64,000 bases of DNA, taken from positions 1,054,001 to 1,118,000 of the forward strand of contig NZ_JANQDU010000001.1 of the NCBI RefSeq assembly GCF_024723735.1, given 5' to 3'. Positions within the stretch are counted from its first letter, which is position 1, and each line of letters begins with the position of its first letter. The position numbers and the translations under genes were made by a program. Below, in pieces: positions 8,747-18,558 of this stretch. The notes beneath the pieces were generated by a model. It was not told the DNA's origin, searched no databases, and saw nothing but the letters and a program-made list of their open reading frames with translations. Source of the stretch: Frigidibacter sp. ROC022. GTDB lineage: Bacteria > Pseudomonadota > Alphaproteobacteria > Rhodobacterales > Rhodobacteraceae.

Positions 8747-10429
8747 ATGTTTTCCTTGAAGGAAAAGTTGCTGGGCGGGGCTGGGCTTGGAAGAGTCGGA
8801 GCGCGTCGCAGGTTTGCCCGCGACGAAGCCGGTTCATTCACCATTCTCAATCTGTTTCTGCTGATGACCGTGATGATGGTCGCCGGGATCGCCGTCGATG
8901 CGATCCGGTTCGAAGCCAAGCGGGCACGTCTGCAGAACACGCTCGACCGGGCCATTCTGGCCGCCGCCGACATGGGCCAGACCCTGACCCCGGCGCAGGT
9001 CGTGCAGAGTTATTTCGACAAGGCCGGCCTGTCCGAGTATTACGCCGAACCGCAGAGTTCCTCGGGCTTCAATTCGAAGACCGTTTCGGCCACCGCCACC
9101 GGCACGCTCGACACGTTCTTCATGAGCATGTTCGGAATCGACACCCTGTCGCCGGTTGCGTCCGGCACCGCCGAGGAGAGCATTTCGGACATCGAGATTT
9201 CTTTGGTCCTGGACGTCTCGGGTTCGATGGGCGAGCCGATCTATGAATATGTGACCTATTACAGCCGGCGCTACGGTTCGCGCACCTATCGCCAGAACAC
9301 CGGTACGACCAAGCTGGAATCGCTGCAGAACGCGGCCAAGGAATTCGTCGACACGATCTATGCTTCCACCGTGGATGCGCGGACCTCGATGTCGATCATC
9401 CCGTACAACATGCAGGTGAACGCCGGGCCGGATCTGCTGGCGCATTACACGCTGACCAATCAGAACACGACGAACTATTGCGTCGATTTCTCGACCGAGG
9501 ATTTCTCCAACACGGCGGTGAGCACCACCAGCACGCTCTACCGGTCGGATGTCTTCGACTACTATTATCGTACGATGCCGCCGAGCATGAACGGCATCTG
9601 CCCCGACACGACCTATTCGCGCATCCTGGTCCTGGCCGATGATCCGGAGGTTCTGAAGGACAAGATCGATGCGCTGCAGTCGGGCGGCAATACGTCGATC
9701 GAGATCGGGATGAAATGGGGCACCGCCCTGCTTGACCCCTCGGCGCAGCCCGCGGTCAGCGGCATGATCGCCGACGGCAAGGTTTCGAGCAGCTTTGAAG
9801 GCCGCCCGTTCTCCTACACCAATTCGGACACGATGAAGGTCATCGTGGTCATGACCGATGGGATCAACACCACGGAATACAAGCTGAACGACGCCTACAA
9901 GGGGCAGAAATCCGGCGTGTGGCGCTGGTGGGACGGGTCGGACTGGAAGTATTCGGTCTATTACCCCGAGAGCAGCAGCTGGGGCGACAGCGACGGCTTG
10001 CTGGAATACTACTGGCGCAAGGATGGCAGCGGCTCGAACCGCTGGGGACTGCTGCCGGAAGGCGCACCCGATGCCACCGAGCTGACCTATTACGATCTGT
10101 GGAAGATCATGTCGGTCGATTACCACGCCTATTACCTGCGTTACAAAATCCGCAACCACAGCAGCGACTATTACGCCTGGGACGACGAGCCGATCACCTA
10201 TGTCGGCGGTTCGACCAAGGATGCGCGGCTGAGCGCGATGTGCAACGCGGCCAAGGAGGAAGGGATCATCGTGTTCTCGATCGGTTTCGAGGTCACCGAC
10301 GACTCGGCCGACATCCTCGAGGCCTGCGCCTCTTCGCCCAGCCATTTCTATCGGGTGAACGGGCTTGAGATCACCACCGCATTCCAGTCCATCGCCAACG
10401 CGATCGGCAAGCTCAGGCTGACCCAATGA
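8747..10429 (+). CDS. vWA-domain TadG-like pilus assembly protein, copy 2
   Basis: A 560-residue paralogue of the protein at 5826-7424 with the same plan: a short basic N-terminus, pilin-like DEAGSFTILNLF segment, membrane helix, then a vWA domain with MIDAS motif DVSGSMGE. It is longer because of tyrosine-rich insertions near residues 165-185 and 390-480. It ends IGKLRLTQ like copy 1. ATG 8747 is preferred (GGAG nearby) over an in-frame TTG at 8714. It overlaps the next gene by ATGA. Confidence 0.82.
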   Translation: MFSLKEKLLGGAGLGRVGARRRFARDEAGSFTILNLFLLMTVMMVAGIAVDAIRFEAKRARLQNTLDRAILAAADMGQTLTPAQVVQSYFDKAGLSEYYAEPQSSSGFNSKTVSATATGTLDTFFMSMFGIDTLSPVASGTAEESISDIEISLVLDVSGSMGEPIYEYVTYYSRRYGSRTYRQNTGTTKLESLQNAAKEFVDTIYASTVDARTSMSIIPYNMQVNAGPDLLAHYTLTNQNTTNYCVDFSTEDFSNTAVSTTSTLYRSDVFDYYYRTMPPSMNGICPDTTYSRILVLADDPEVLKDKIDALQSGGNTSIEIGMKWGTALLDPSAQPAVSGMIADGKVSSSFEGRPFSYTNSDTMKVIVVMTDGINTTEYKLNDAYKGQKSGVWRWWDGSDWKYSVYYPESSSWGDSDGLLEYYWRKDGSGSNRWGLLPEGAPDATELTYYDLWKIMSVDYHAYYLRYKIRNHSSDYYAWDDEPITYVGGSTKDARLSAMCNAAKEEGIIVFSIGFEVTDDSADILEACASSPSHFYRVNGLEITTAFQSIANAIGKLRLTQ

Positions 10430-10956
10430 TCCGTGCGCTTCGAAACCTGCGCCGCCTTGCGCGGCGCGAGGACGGGACGGCCACGATCGAATTCGTGATC
10501 CTGTTCCCGATCTTCATGATCCTCGCCGTCACCGGTGTCGAAATGGGCGTGCTGACGCTGCGCCAGGTGATGCTGGAACGCGGCGTGGACATCACTGTCC
10601 GGGCGTTGCGGGTCGGATCGATGACGGACCCGACCTTCGAGTCGGTGCGGGATGCGATCTGCGCAAACTCGCTGATCATTCCCGATTGCGCCGAGACGCT
10701 GCATCTGGAACTGACGCCGATCTCGACCGACAACTTCACGGTGCCGGAGACCGCCGTGACCTGCGTGGACCGGACCCATGAGGTCGAGCCGATCGTCAAC
10801 TTCACCCAGGGTCAGCGCAACGCCTTCATGCTGCTGCGGGCCTGTGCGGTCTTCGACCCGATGTTTCCCACCTATGGTCTGGGGCCGGATCTGCCCACCG
10901 ACGCATCCGGCGGCTACCGGATCATCGCATCCACCTCGTTCGTGAACGAGCCGTGA
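10426..10956 (+). CDS. TadE-like pseudopilin, copy 2
   Basis: A 176-residue paralogue of the protein at 7421-7951, of identical length and organisation. REDGTATIEFVILFPIF carries the prepilin-type Gly/Glu+5 signature, followed by a single helix and a small extracytoplasmic domain ending TSFVNEP (copy 1 ends TSAFVNEP). It overlaps the vWA gene by ATGA. Retention of length, overlap and end sequence shows that the whole cassette was duplicated. Confidence 0.8.
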   Translation: MIRALRNLRRLARREDGTATIEFVILFPIFMILAVTGVEMGVLTLRQVMLERGVDITVRALRVGSMTDPTFESVRDAICANSLIIPDCAETLHLELTPISTDNFTVPETAVTCVDRTHEVEPIVNFTQGQRNAFMLLRACAVFDPMFPTYGLGPDLPTDASGGYRIIASTSFVNEP

Positions 10957-10967
10957 GGGAGCCAGTC

Positions 10968-11534
10968 ATGATCCTGCATCCGTTCCATTCCCTGCGCCGC
11001 CGCCTGCGCAGCTTTGCCGACGACACGCGCGGCATGCTCTCGGTCGAGGCCGCCATCGCCGCGCCGCTGCTCGTGTTCTTCCTGTCGCTCATGTATGTCA
11101 CCTTCGACATCTTCCGCATCGACGCGACAAACTCCAAGGCGGCCTACACGATCGGCGACCTTCTGTCGCGCGAGACCGAAGAGATCGACCAGGACTTCAT
11201 CGACGGGATGAAGGGGATTTTCGACTACATCACCCTGGCCAATGCCGATGACACATGGATCCGTGTCTCGGTGGTGCGCTACGACGGTGACGACGAGGAA
11301 TTCAAGCTGGTCTGGAGCCAGGGCAATACCGGCGTCGAGTCACTGACCCAGGACACGCTGGACGTGGTCGAAGGTTCGATCCCCGACATGGCCGAGGAAG
11401 ATACCGTGATCGTGGTCGAGACCTACATGCCCTATGAGATGCCGCTGCGCGTCGGGCTTGCCGATTTTGCCTACAAGAACGTGGTCATCACCCGGCCGCG
11501 TTTCTCGGGCCAGCTGCTGTGGACCAGCAGCTGA
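10968..11534 (+). CDS. TadE/TadF-like pseudopilin, copy 2
   Basis: A 188-residue paralogue of the protein at 7963-8499. TRGMLSVEAAIAAPLL has the Gly/Glu+5 prepilin-like signature followed by a hydrophobic helix. AAYTIGDLLSRETEE and VVITRPRFSGQLLW match copy 1. ATG 10968, preceded by GTGAGGGAG, is preferred over the in-frame GTG at 10953. It closes cassette 2 and faces a convergent membrane-protein gene. Confidence 0.8.
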   Translation: MILHPFHSLRRRLRSFADDTRGMLSVEAAIAAPLLVFFLSLMYVTFDIFRIDATNSKAAYTIGDLLSRETEEIDQDFIDGMKGIFDYITLANADDTWIRVSVVRYDGDDEEFKLVWSQGNTGVESLTQDTLDVVEGSIPDMAEEDTVIVVETYMPYEMPLRVGLADFAYKNVVITRPRFSGQLLWTSS

Positions 11535-11554
11535 CCGGGCAACCCGCCGCTCGG

Positions 11555-12061
11555 CTATTCTCGCGGGTCCGAGCCTGACGCAGAGAGACGCGCCTTCAGC
11601 GCCGATGCCATGGCCTTGACCTCGGCCGCGTCGGCCAGCCCGCCGACGCCCAGTCTCCGGCCCAGCCGCCACCACAGGCCCGGCGCCCAGCCGGGGCCCC
11701 GGCGCGTCGAGCGCAGCCGCAGCATGAAACCGTTCGACGGCCGGACCGCAAAGGCCCCGGTCTCGACCGAGGCGATCTCGTCCGGCAGCGCCAGAACCCG
11801 CCCGCCGCTGGTCTCCAGCCGCCCCGAGGCGCGCAGCAGCACCGCCCCGGCGGTGGCCCGCCAGAGCCCGAGCAGCAGAAATCCGCCCCCCAGCATCGCC
11901 AGGATCAGCCCCGCCTGCCGCCCGGTGCTGCTCTCGGTCCAGGCCAGCCGGGCCAGCAGCACGACCAGCAGCGCCAGGACGGCCATCCCGACGACCCGCC
12001 GCCACATGGGCACGGCCAGCCGGGCAATGACGGGATCGTCGGGATCGTTGCTTGGCGTCAT
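11555..12061 (-). CDS. Small membrane protein of unknown function
   Basis: A 168-residue protein starting at MTPSNDPDD. Two hydrophobic helices lie near residues 20-70, followed by a soluble part with DEIASVETGAFAVRP and RLRSTRRGPGWAPGLWWRLGRRLGVGG. The soluble part resembles small PH-like or signalling-type domains of short alphaproteobacterial membrane proteins, but I cannot name the family. An open frame continues upstream to 12166, but the added residues are low-complexity and overlap the pirin promoter. Confidence 0.6.
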   Translation of the reverse strand: MTPSNDPDDPVIARLAVPMWRRVVGMAVLALLVVLLARLAWTESSTGRQAGLILAMLGGGFLLLGLWRATAGAVLLRASGRLETSGGRVLALPDEIASVETGAFAVRPSNGFMLRLRSTRRGPGWAPGLWWRLGRRLGVGGLADAAEVKAMASALKARLSASGSDPRE

Positions 12062-12152
12062 CCGGCGGTGGTAGCCGGGGCAGGGGGCGGCGTCCAGCGT
12101 CGAGCGCGGTGCCGCCACGCGCCGCCTGCCGGGCACGCCCGTCACAACGGTT

Positions 12153-12198
12153 GTGCGTTGGCGCACCGGCCCCCGTATTGGCGTGGTGTCGGCGCACA
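12153..12198. promoter_or_regulatory. Possible operator with GTGCG/CGCAC half-sites
   Basis: GTGCG-TTGG-CGCAC (12153-12166) is a perfect 5-bp inverted repeat. A related copy, GTGTC-GG-CGCAC, follows at 12187-12198, about 30 bases before the pirin start. This spacing suits a dimeric regulator binding two adjacent sites. No regulator is identified. Confidence 0.3.
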
Positions 12199-12228
12199 GC
12201 TAGATTGAGGCGCGAAAGGAGACATCCG

Positions 12229-13140
12229 ATGTCCATTCGTCCCGTTCAGTCTCTCTCGACCGCCCGACCCCATATCGAGGGGGCCGGGGTCCATCTGCAC
12301 CGTGCCTTCGGCTTCGGCGACCCCGAGCTGTCGGACCCGTTCCTGCTGTTCGACGATTTCCGCAACGAGCGCCCCGAGGACTTCCAGCGCGGCTTTCCCT
12401 GGCACCCGCATCGCGGCATCGAGACCATCACCTATGTGCTCTCGGGCAGCGTCGAACATGGCGACTCGCTGGGCAATTCCGGCACGCTGGGCGCGGGGGA
12501 CGTGCAATGGATGACCGCCGGATCGGGGATCATGCATCAGGAGATGCCCAAGGGCACGGCCAGCGGGCAGATGCATGGCTTCCAGCTCTGGGCCAACCTG
12601 CCTGCCAGTCTGAAGATGACCGCGCCGCGCTATCAGGACGTGAAGGCGGGTGACATCCCCGAGATCATCGACGACGACGGCACCCGGGTGCGGGTCATCA
12701 CGGGCAGCTTCTGGGGCCGGCGCGGCCCGGTCGACGGCATCGCCGCCGATCCGCAGTATCTCGACATCTCGGTGCCTGCCGGACTCCGCAAGACGTTCAG
12801 GATCGACACCTACCGCCGTGCCTTCGCCTATGTCTTCGAAGGGGCAGGGCGGTTCGCCGATGCCTCGGCGCCCTCGGGCGTGCTGCTGGAGAAAGAGGTG
12901 ATGGGACAGGAGGTCAACATCCGCGACCTTTCCGGCAACCGTACCCTGGTCCGCTTCGGCACCGGCGACGAGGTGACGGTACAGGCGGGGCCGCAGGGCA
13001 TCCGCTTCCTGCTGATCTCGGGCGCGCCGCTGCAGGAGCCGGTGGCCTGGCACGGCCCGATCGTGATGAACACCCGTGAGGAAATCCAGCAGGCGATGAA
13101 GGACTTGCGGAACGGCAGTTTCATCAAGCCGGCGCAGTGA
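12229..13140 (+). CDS. Pirin family protein
   Basis: A 303-residue bicupin protein. The N-terminal cupin holds WHPHRGIETITYVLSG and the later MHQEMP/MHGFQLWANLP segments, which supply the metal-binding His/Glu residues of pirins. The C-terminal cupin begins around residue 160. Bacterial pirins include quercetin-dioxygenase-like enzymes and redox-linked regulators; which applies here is unknown. ATG 12229 is preceded by AAAGGAG. Earlier in-frame starts would run through the promoter. Confidence 0.9.
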   Translation: MSIRPVQSLSTARPHIEGAGVHLHRAFGFGDPELSDPFLLFDDFRNERPEDFQRGFPWHPHRGIETITYVLSGSVEHGDSLGNSGTLGAGDVQWMTAGSGIMHQEMPKGTASGQMHGFQLWANLPASLKMTAPRYQDVKAGDIPEIIDDDGTRVRVITGSFWGRRGPVDGIAADPQYLDISVPAGLRKTFRIDTYRRAFAYVFEGAGRFADASAPSGVLLEKEVMGQEVNIRDLSGNRTLVRFGTGDEVTVQAGPQGIRFLLISGAPLQEPVAWHGPIVMNTREEIQQAMKDLRNGSFIKPAQ

Positions 13141-13155
13141 GAAATTTAGCGAAGC

Positions 13156-13180
13156 CAGGGCGACATTAGCGCTCGCCCTG
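13156..13180 (+). terminator. Stem-loop after pirin gene
   Basis: CAGGGCGA (13156-13163) and TCGCCCTG (13173-13180) form a perfect 8-bp stem starting 15 bases after the pirin stop. There is no T-run, so termination strength is uncertain. Confidence 0.45.
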
Positions 13181-13312
13181 CAACTGCTAGATATCAATGA
13201 TTTCTCTGGATATGGGTCGCCGGTCGCTTGCTAGACTTTAGTCTTGGCTACTTGACCCGGAGACAGACTTTTCTCCAGTAAGCCATTTTTTTGCTAGACA
13301 TGGAGAGGAGGA

Positions 13313-13393
13313 ATGCTGGAAGCTATTGCCCTAAAGAACATCTTGGGTCGCAATGTTTGGAATCGGTTGGTTAATTGGAAGCTTCTATACTGA
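13313..13393 (+). CDS. Possible 26-codon upstream ORF overlapping the nuclease gene
   Basis: ATG 13313 follows an excellent ribosome-binding site (GGAGAGGAGG) and opens 26 codons, MLEAIALKNILGR onward, ending at TGA 13391-13393. It overlaps the apparent TTG start of the nuclease-like gene by 19 bases in another frame. It may be a translationally coupled leader, or the true N-terminus of the nuclease separated by a frameshift. Confidence 0.35.
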   Translation: MLEAIALKNILGRNVWNRLVNWKLLY

Positions 13394-13965
13394 TCCTCTT
13401 TCTTGTTGTTGTCGTATTTCTGCTGTCTAGGAGAAGGAGCACCCGCAGAAAAGAAACACATCAATACCGAACAACATTTCAAATCGACACGACTACAAAG
13501 CGGCGGCCTTTTGATGCAAAGACCGCCCGGCCCCAGTCGGCGAGGCAAGTCTTGCAAGGCTCTGCCTATGTTGTCGATGGGGACACCTTGGTTATAGAAA
13601 AGACGCAAATTCGCTTGTTCGGTGTTGATGCGCCTGAAATAGATCACCCCTATGGAAAGAAGGCCAAATGGGCCTTGGTTTCATTGTGCAAGGGGACGAC
13701 AGTTCGGGCAGAGGTTGCAGCTCGAGACGCTTATGGTCGCACCGTCGCACGATGCTATCTACAAGATGGCCGCGACCTCTCCGCCGAAATGGTCAAGCTT
13801 GGGTTGGCTATTGACTGGGCAAAGTTCTCGGGGGGAACCTACCGCTCTCTTGAATTGCCCAATGTACGCAAGAAATTATGGTTGGCTGACGCCCGCCAGA
13901 AGGGTCGGATGCATGTTTGGGAGCAATTCGAAGCCCGACGAAGCGAGCGACGAGCCGAGGATTAG
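13375..13965 (+). CDS. Membrane-anchored staphylococcal-nuclease-like protein
   Basis: A 196-residue protein with an N-terminal hydrophobic helix (about residues 5-18, LILFLVVVVFLL), a basic linker, then an SNase-fold OB domain: YVVDGDTLVI, RLFGVDAPEID (Arg and Glu of the nuclease active site) and RDAYGRTVARCYL (second catalytic Arg). It would cleave nucleic acid at or outside the inner membrane, calcium-dependently if like the family. The start is unusual: TTG immediately after an in-frame TAA, without a ribosome-binding site. The gene and flanks are clearly AT-richer than the neighbours, suggesting transfer. Confidence 0.7.
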   Translation: MEASILILFLVVVVFLLSRRRSTRRKETHQYRTTFQIDTTTKRRPFDAKTARPQSARQVLQGSAYVVDGDTLVIEKTQIRLFGVDAPEIDHPYGKKAKWALVSLCKGTTVRAEVAARDAYGRTVARCYLQDGRDLSAEMVKLGLAIDWAKFSGGTYRSLELPNVRKKLWLADARQKGRMHVWEQFEARRSERRAED

Positions 13966-14049
13966 ACTTGCGGCTTAGCTGCAAAGAATGCTTGGTTCCG
14001 ACGACGATGGATGTTTGTGCGACCTCGAGTAATCTGTAGTCGCCCGCCG

Positions 14050-15450
14050 TCACCCGTTCCGCCCCGGATCCGGCACCAGCTTCCCCGGATTCATCAAATC
14101 CTGCGGGTCGAGCGCCTGCTTGACCGCGCCCATCACCGCCCAGGCTTCGCCATGCTCGGCCTGCATCAGCCCGCGCTTGCCGATCCCGATGCCATGTTCG
14201 CCGGTGATCGTGCCGCCCATGCCGAGCGCCAGTTCCGCCATTTCGGTGGCGCAGGTCCGGGCCCGCGCCATCTCGTCCGCATCACCCGGATCGACCAGCA
14301 GGACGGCATGGAAATTCCCGTCCCCGACATGGCCCAGGATCGGCCCCAGCAGGCCGGCCCGCTCCACCATCGCCGTCACCGCCTCGACCGCTTCGGCCAG
14401 ACGGCTGATCGGCACGCAGATGTCGGTGACCACCGCGCGGGCGCCGGGACGCAGCCGCAGGCAGGCGTAATAGGCGTTGTGGCGGAGTTGCCAGAGCGCG
14501 TTGCGCTCTTCGGTCCGGGCCGACCACTGGAAATCCGAACCGCCGAAGCCCTGCACGATCTCGCCGGTCCGCGCCGCATCCTCGTCCACCCCGGCAGGCG
14601 AGCCGTGGAACTCCAGCAGCAGATGCGGCTGTTCCGGCAGCCCGGTCCCGGCATAGGCGTTGAAGGCCCGCGCCGTGGCGGCATCGGTGAACTCGATCCG
14701 TGCCACGCCGATTCCCGACTGGATCACCGCCATCACCGCCTCGACCGCCGGGCCGATCGCCGGAAAGCCGCAGATTGCCGAACTCACTGCCTCGGGCTGC
14801 CCGGCCAGCCGCAGGGTCAGCTCGGTGATCAGGCCCAACGTCCCCTCGGCGCCGACGAAGAGCCCGGTCAGATCATAGCCCGCCGCGGATTTCCGGGCCC
14901 GGCTGCCGGTGCGGATCACCCGCCCGTCGGCCAGCACGACCTGCAGCCCCAGCACCCGGTCGCGCATCGTGCCATAGCGCACCGCCGTGGTGCCGCTGGC
15001 CCTGGTCGAGGCCATCCCGCCCAGCGAGGCATCGGCGCCGGGATCGACCGGAAAGAACAGCCCCGTCGCCCGCAGCTCTCGGTTCAGCGCCTCGCGGGTG
15101 ATGCCGGGCTGGACCACCACGTCCATGTCCTCGGCATGCACCGCCAGCACCCGCGCCATCCGGGCGAAATCCACCGTCAGGCCGCCCGCGATGGCCGAGG
15201 TCTGCGCCTCCAGCGACGTGCCCTGGCCATAGCCGATCAGCGGCAGCCCGTGCGCGGCGGCGACCCGGACGATCCGCGCCACCTCCTCGGCGGTTTCCGG
15301 ATAGGCCACCGCATTCGGCGGCGCCGCGGCAAAATGGCTTTCCGATCCGCCATGCAGGTCGCGTTCGGACTTGGATCGGGCCAGCCGATTGCCTAGGAAG
15401 GCAGACAATTCGGAAAGCGCGGGTTCGGGGTCATGACATTTCGGACTCAT
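14050..15450 (-). CDS. FAD-linked oxidase, D-lactate/glycolate dehydrogenase type
   Basis: A 466-residue flavoprotein of the VAO/GlcD-Dld family. The N-terminal FAD-binding PCMH domain includes AYPETAEEVARIV, GYGQGTSLEAQ, VDPGADASLGGMASTRASGT and VGAEGTLGLITELTLRL. The C-terminal oxidase domain ends with HVGDGNFHAVL and TGEHGIGIGKRG, the conserved His region. D-lactate dehydrogenase (cytochrome) is the closest guess; 2-hydroxyglutarate or glycolate are alternatives. ATG 15450 is chosen. The frame stays open far upstream, but only because it runs antisense to the chloride channel gene. Confidence 0.85.
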   Translation of the reverse strand: MSPKCHDPEPALSELSAFLGNRLARSKSERDLHGGSESHFAAAPPNAVAYPETAEEVARIVRVAAAHGLPLIGYGQGTSLEAQTSAIAGGLTVDFARMARVLAVHAEDMDVVVQPGITREALNRELRATGLFFPVDPGADASLGGMASTRASGTTAVRYGTMRDRVLGLQVVLADGRVIRTGSRARKSAAGYDLTGLFVGAEGTLGLITELTLRLAGQPEAVSSAICGFPAIGPAVEAVMAVIQSGIGVARIEFTDAATARAFNAYAGTGLPEQPHLLLEFHGSPAGVDEDAARTGEIVQGFGGSDFQWSARTEERNALWQLRHNAYYACLRLRPGARAVVTDICVPISRLAEAVEAVTAMVERAGLLGPILGHVGDGNFHAVLLVDPGDADEMARARTCATEMAELALGMGGTITGEHGIGIGKRGLMQAEHGEAWAVMGAVKQALDPQDLMNPGKLVPDPGRNG

Positions 15451-15501
15451 GCGCCGGATCCTAGACCCGCAGCAGCGGCGGGGGAAGGGAATGGAGCAGG
15501 C

Positions 15502-17187
15502 ATGGCAGCCAGCGGCACCAAGGTCTGGGTGCGGAGCGTAAGACGACAGGCAAGACGGGCGCTGGTCCTGGCCCGCGCGGCGCGCGACAACGCCCCGGCG
15601 CAGGCCCGGTTCTGGCTTGCCGCATTGCTGGTCGGAACGGCCTCGGGTCTCGCCGCCACCGGGTTCCGCTTTTCGATCGACGCCCTGCAGAGCCTTGTCT
15701 ACGGCGCCTCGGATCACGAGATGCACAGCCTGGCGCCGCTGCTGCCCTGGTACTGGCTGATCGCGGTGCCAACGCTGGGCGGGTTGCTGGTCGGGGTGAT
15801 CCTGCACCGCTACACGCCGGACGGCCGGGTTCGCGCGGTTGCCGATGTGATCGAGGGCGCCGCGCTGCAGGATGGCCGGGTCGAGCGGCGCGAGGGCATT
15901 GCCTCGGCGCTGGCCTCGCTGATCACCCTCGGCACCGGGGGCTCGTCGGGCCGGGAAGGGCCGGTGGTGCACCTGGCCGGGCTGATCTCCAGTGCCGTGG
16001 CCGACTGGATGAAGGCTTCGGGCGTGACCGGGCGCGAGCTGCTGGGCTGCGCGGTGGCGGCGGCGGTCTCGGCCTCGTTCAATGCCCCGATCGCCGGCAC
16101 GATCTTCGCGCTCGAGGTGGTGCTCCGCCACTACGCGATCCATGCCTTCGGGCCGATCGCCCTGGCCTCGGTGGTGGGGGCGGTGATCTCGCGTTCGGTG
16201 CTGGGCGATGTCACCGAGTTCTCGCTGGTCCTCAAGGGCGCCGGCGCCTTCTATGCCGAGCTTCCGGCCTATCTGATCCTCGGCCTGGTGTCGGGGGCGG
16301 TGGCCGTGGTGCTGATCTGGTCGATCTTCCGGGCCGAGGATTGGGCCGACCGCTGGCAGGAACGTCTGGGCCTGCACAGGGCGCTGCGGCCGATGGTGGC
16401 CGGGCTGGGTGTCGGGCTGCTGGCGATCTGGTTCCCGCATGTGATCGGGGTCGGCTACGAGACGACCTCGCGGGCGCTGACCGGGCAGCTGGTGCTGGGC
16501 CAGGCGATCGCCTTCGCGGTGGTCAAGGTGATCGCGGTCTCGCTCACGCTGGGTGGCCGGATGGGCGGCGGCATCTTCTCGCCCGCGGTGATGCTGGGGG
16601 CGCTGACCGGGCTGGCCTTCGGCCAGATCGCCACCGCCGTCTTCCCCGGCGTCTCCGGTTCCGAGACGCTCTATGCCCTGGCCGGGCTGGGGGCGGTCTC
16701 GGCCGCGGTGCTCGGGGCGCCGATCTCGACCACGCTGATCGTCTTCGAGCTGACCGGCAACTGGCAGGCCGGGCTGGCGGTGATGACGGCGGTGGCGATC
16801 TCGACGGCGCTGGCCTCGCGGCTGGCGGTGCGCAGTTATTTCCTGACCCAGCTGCTGCGCCGCAACATCCGACTGGCGGCGGGACCGCAGGCCTATCTGC
16901 TGTCCACCTTCTCGGTCTCGAAACTGATGCGCAAGAAGGGCGACAAGCGGGCCGCCAGGGAAGAGGCCTGCTGGGAACTGATCGAGGACGGCATCCATAT
17001 CAACGGCAACGCCACGCTGGACGAGGCGATGCCGATGTTCGAGCGCACCGGGGTCAGCTTCCTGCCGGTGGTGACGCTGGGCGGCGAGGGCGACCCGCCC
17101 GAGCTCTGGGGCGCGCTCTTCCATGTCGATGCATTGAAGGCGTTCAACGCGGCGCTGGCGGCGCAGGCGGCCGAGGAACACAGCTAG
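15502..17187 (+). CDS. CLC-type chloride channel / H+-Cl- antiporter
   Basis: A 561-residue polytopic membrane protein. CLC signatures are present: GTGGSSGREGP (GxEGP-type motif with the gating Glu) and GGRMGGGIFSPAVMLGA (GxFxP). About 100 cytoplasmic C-terminal residues include DGIHINGNATLDEAMPMFERTGVSFLPVV, a partial CBS-type regulatory domain. ATG 15502, 51 bases from the divergent flavoprotein start, is preferred; an in-frame ATG at 15433 would overlap that gene. Confidence 0.88.
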   Translation: MAASGTKVWVRSVRRQARRALVLARAARDNAPAQARFWLAALLVGTASGLAATGFRFSIDALQSLVYGASDHEMHSLAPLLPWYWLIAVPTLGGLLVGVILHRYTPDGRVRAVADVIEGAALQDGRVERREGIASALASLITLGTGGSSGREGPVVHLAGLISSAVADWMKASGVTGRELLGCAVAAAVSASFNAPIAGTIFALEVVLRHYAIHAFGPIALASVVGAVISRSVLGDVTEFSLVLKGAGAFYAELPAYLILGLVSGAVAVVLIWSIFRAEDWADRWQERLGLHRALRPMVAGLGVGLLAIWFPHVIGVGYETTSRALTGQLVLGQAIAFAVVKVIAVSLTLGGRMGGGIFSPAVMLGALTGLAFGQIATAVFPGVSGSETLYALAGLGAVSAAVLGAPISTTLIVFELTGNWQAGLAVMTAVAISTALASRLAVRSYFLTQLLRRNIRLAAGPQAYLLSTFSVSKLMRKKGDKRAAREEACWELIEDGIHINGNATLDEAMPMFERTGVSFLPVVTLGGEGDPPELWGALFHVDALKAFNAALAAQAAEEHS

Positions 17188-17225
17188 CCCGGCGCCGCTT
17201 TACCTTGAAAATATCCTGCGGGGGT

Positions 17226-17246
17226 CCGGGGGTGCAAAACCCCCGG
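17226..17246. terminator. Stem-loop between chloride channel and enolase
   Basis: CCGGGGGT (17226-17233) pairs with ACCCCCGG (17239-17246) around a GCAAA loop, between the convergent chloride channel and enolase genes. The preceding TTTACCTTGAAAATATCC looks like part of a dispersed intergenic element that I associate with Rhodobacteraceae genomes. Confidence 0.55.
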
Positions 17247-17256
17247 CGCGGACCGA

Positions 17257-18558
<1,302 letters not shown>

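Noticed and set aside
15451-17181. Open frame extending the flavoprotein gene far upstream on the minus strand
   Set aside because: It is antisense to the well-supported chloride channel gene, is Arg/Gln/His-rich and has no domain; it is a GC-driven shadow frame.
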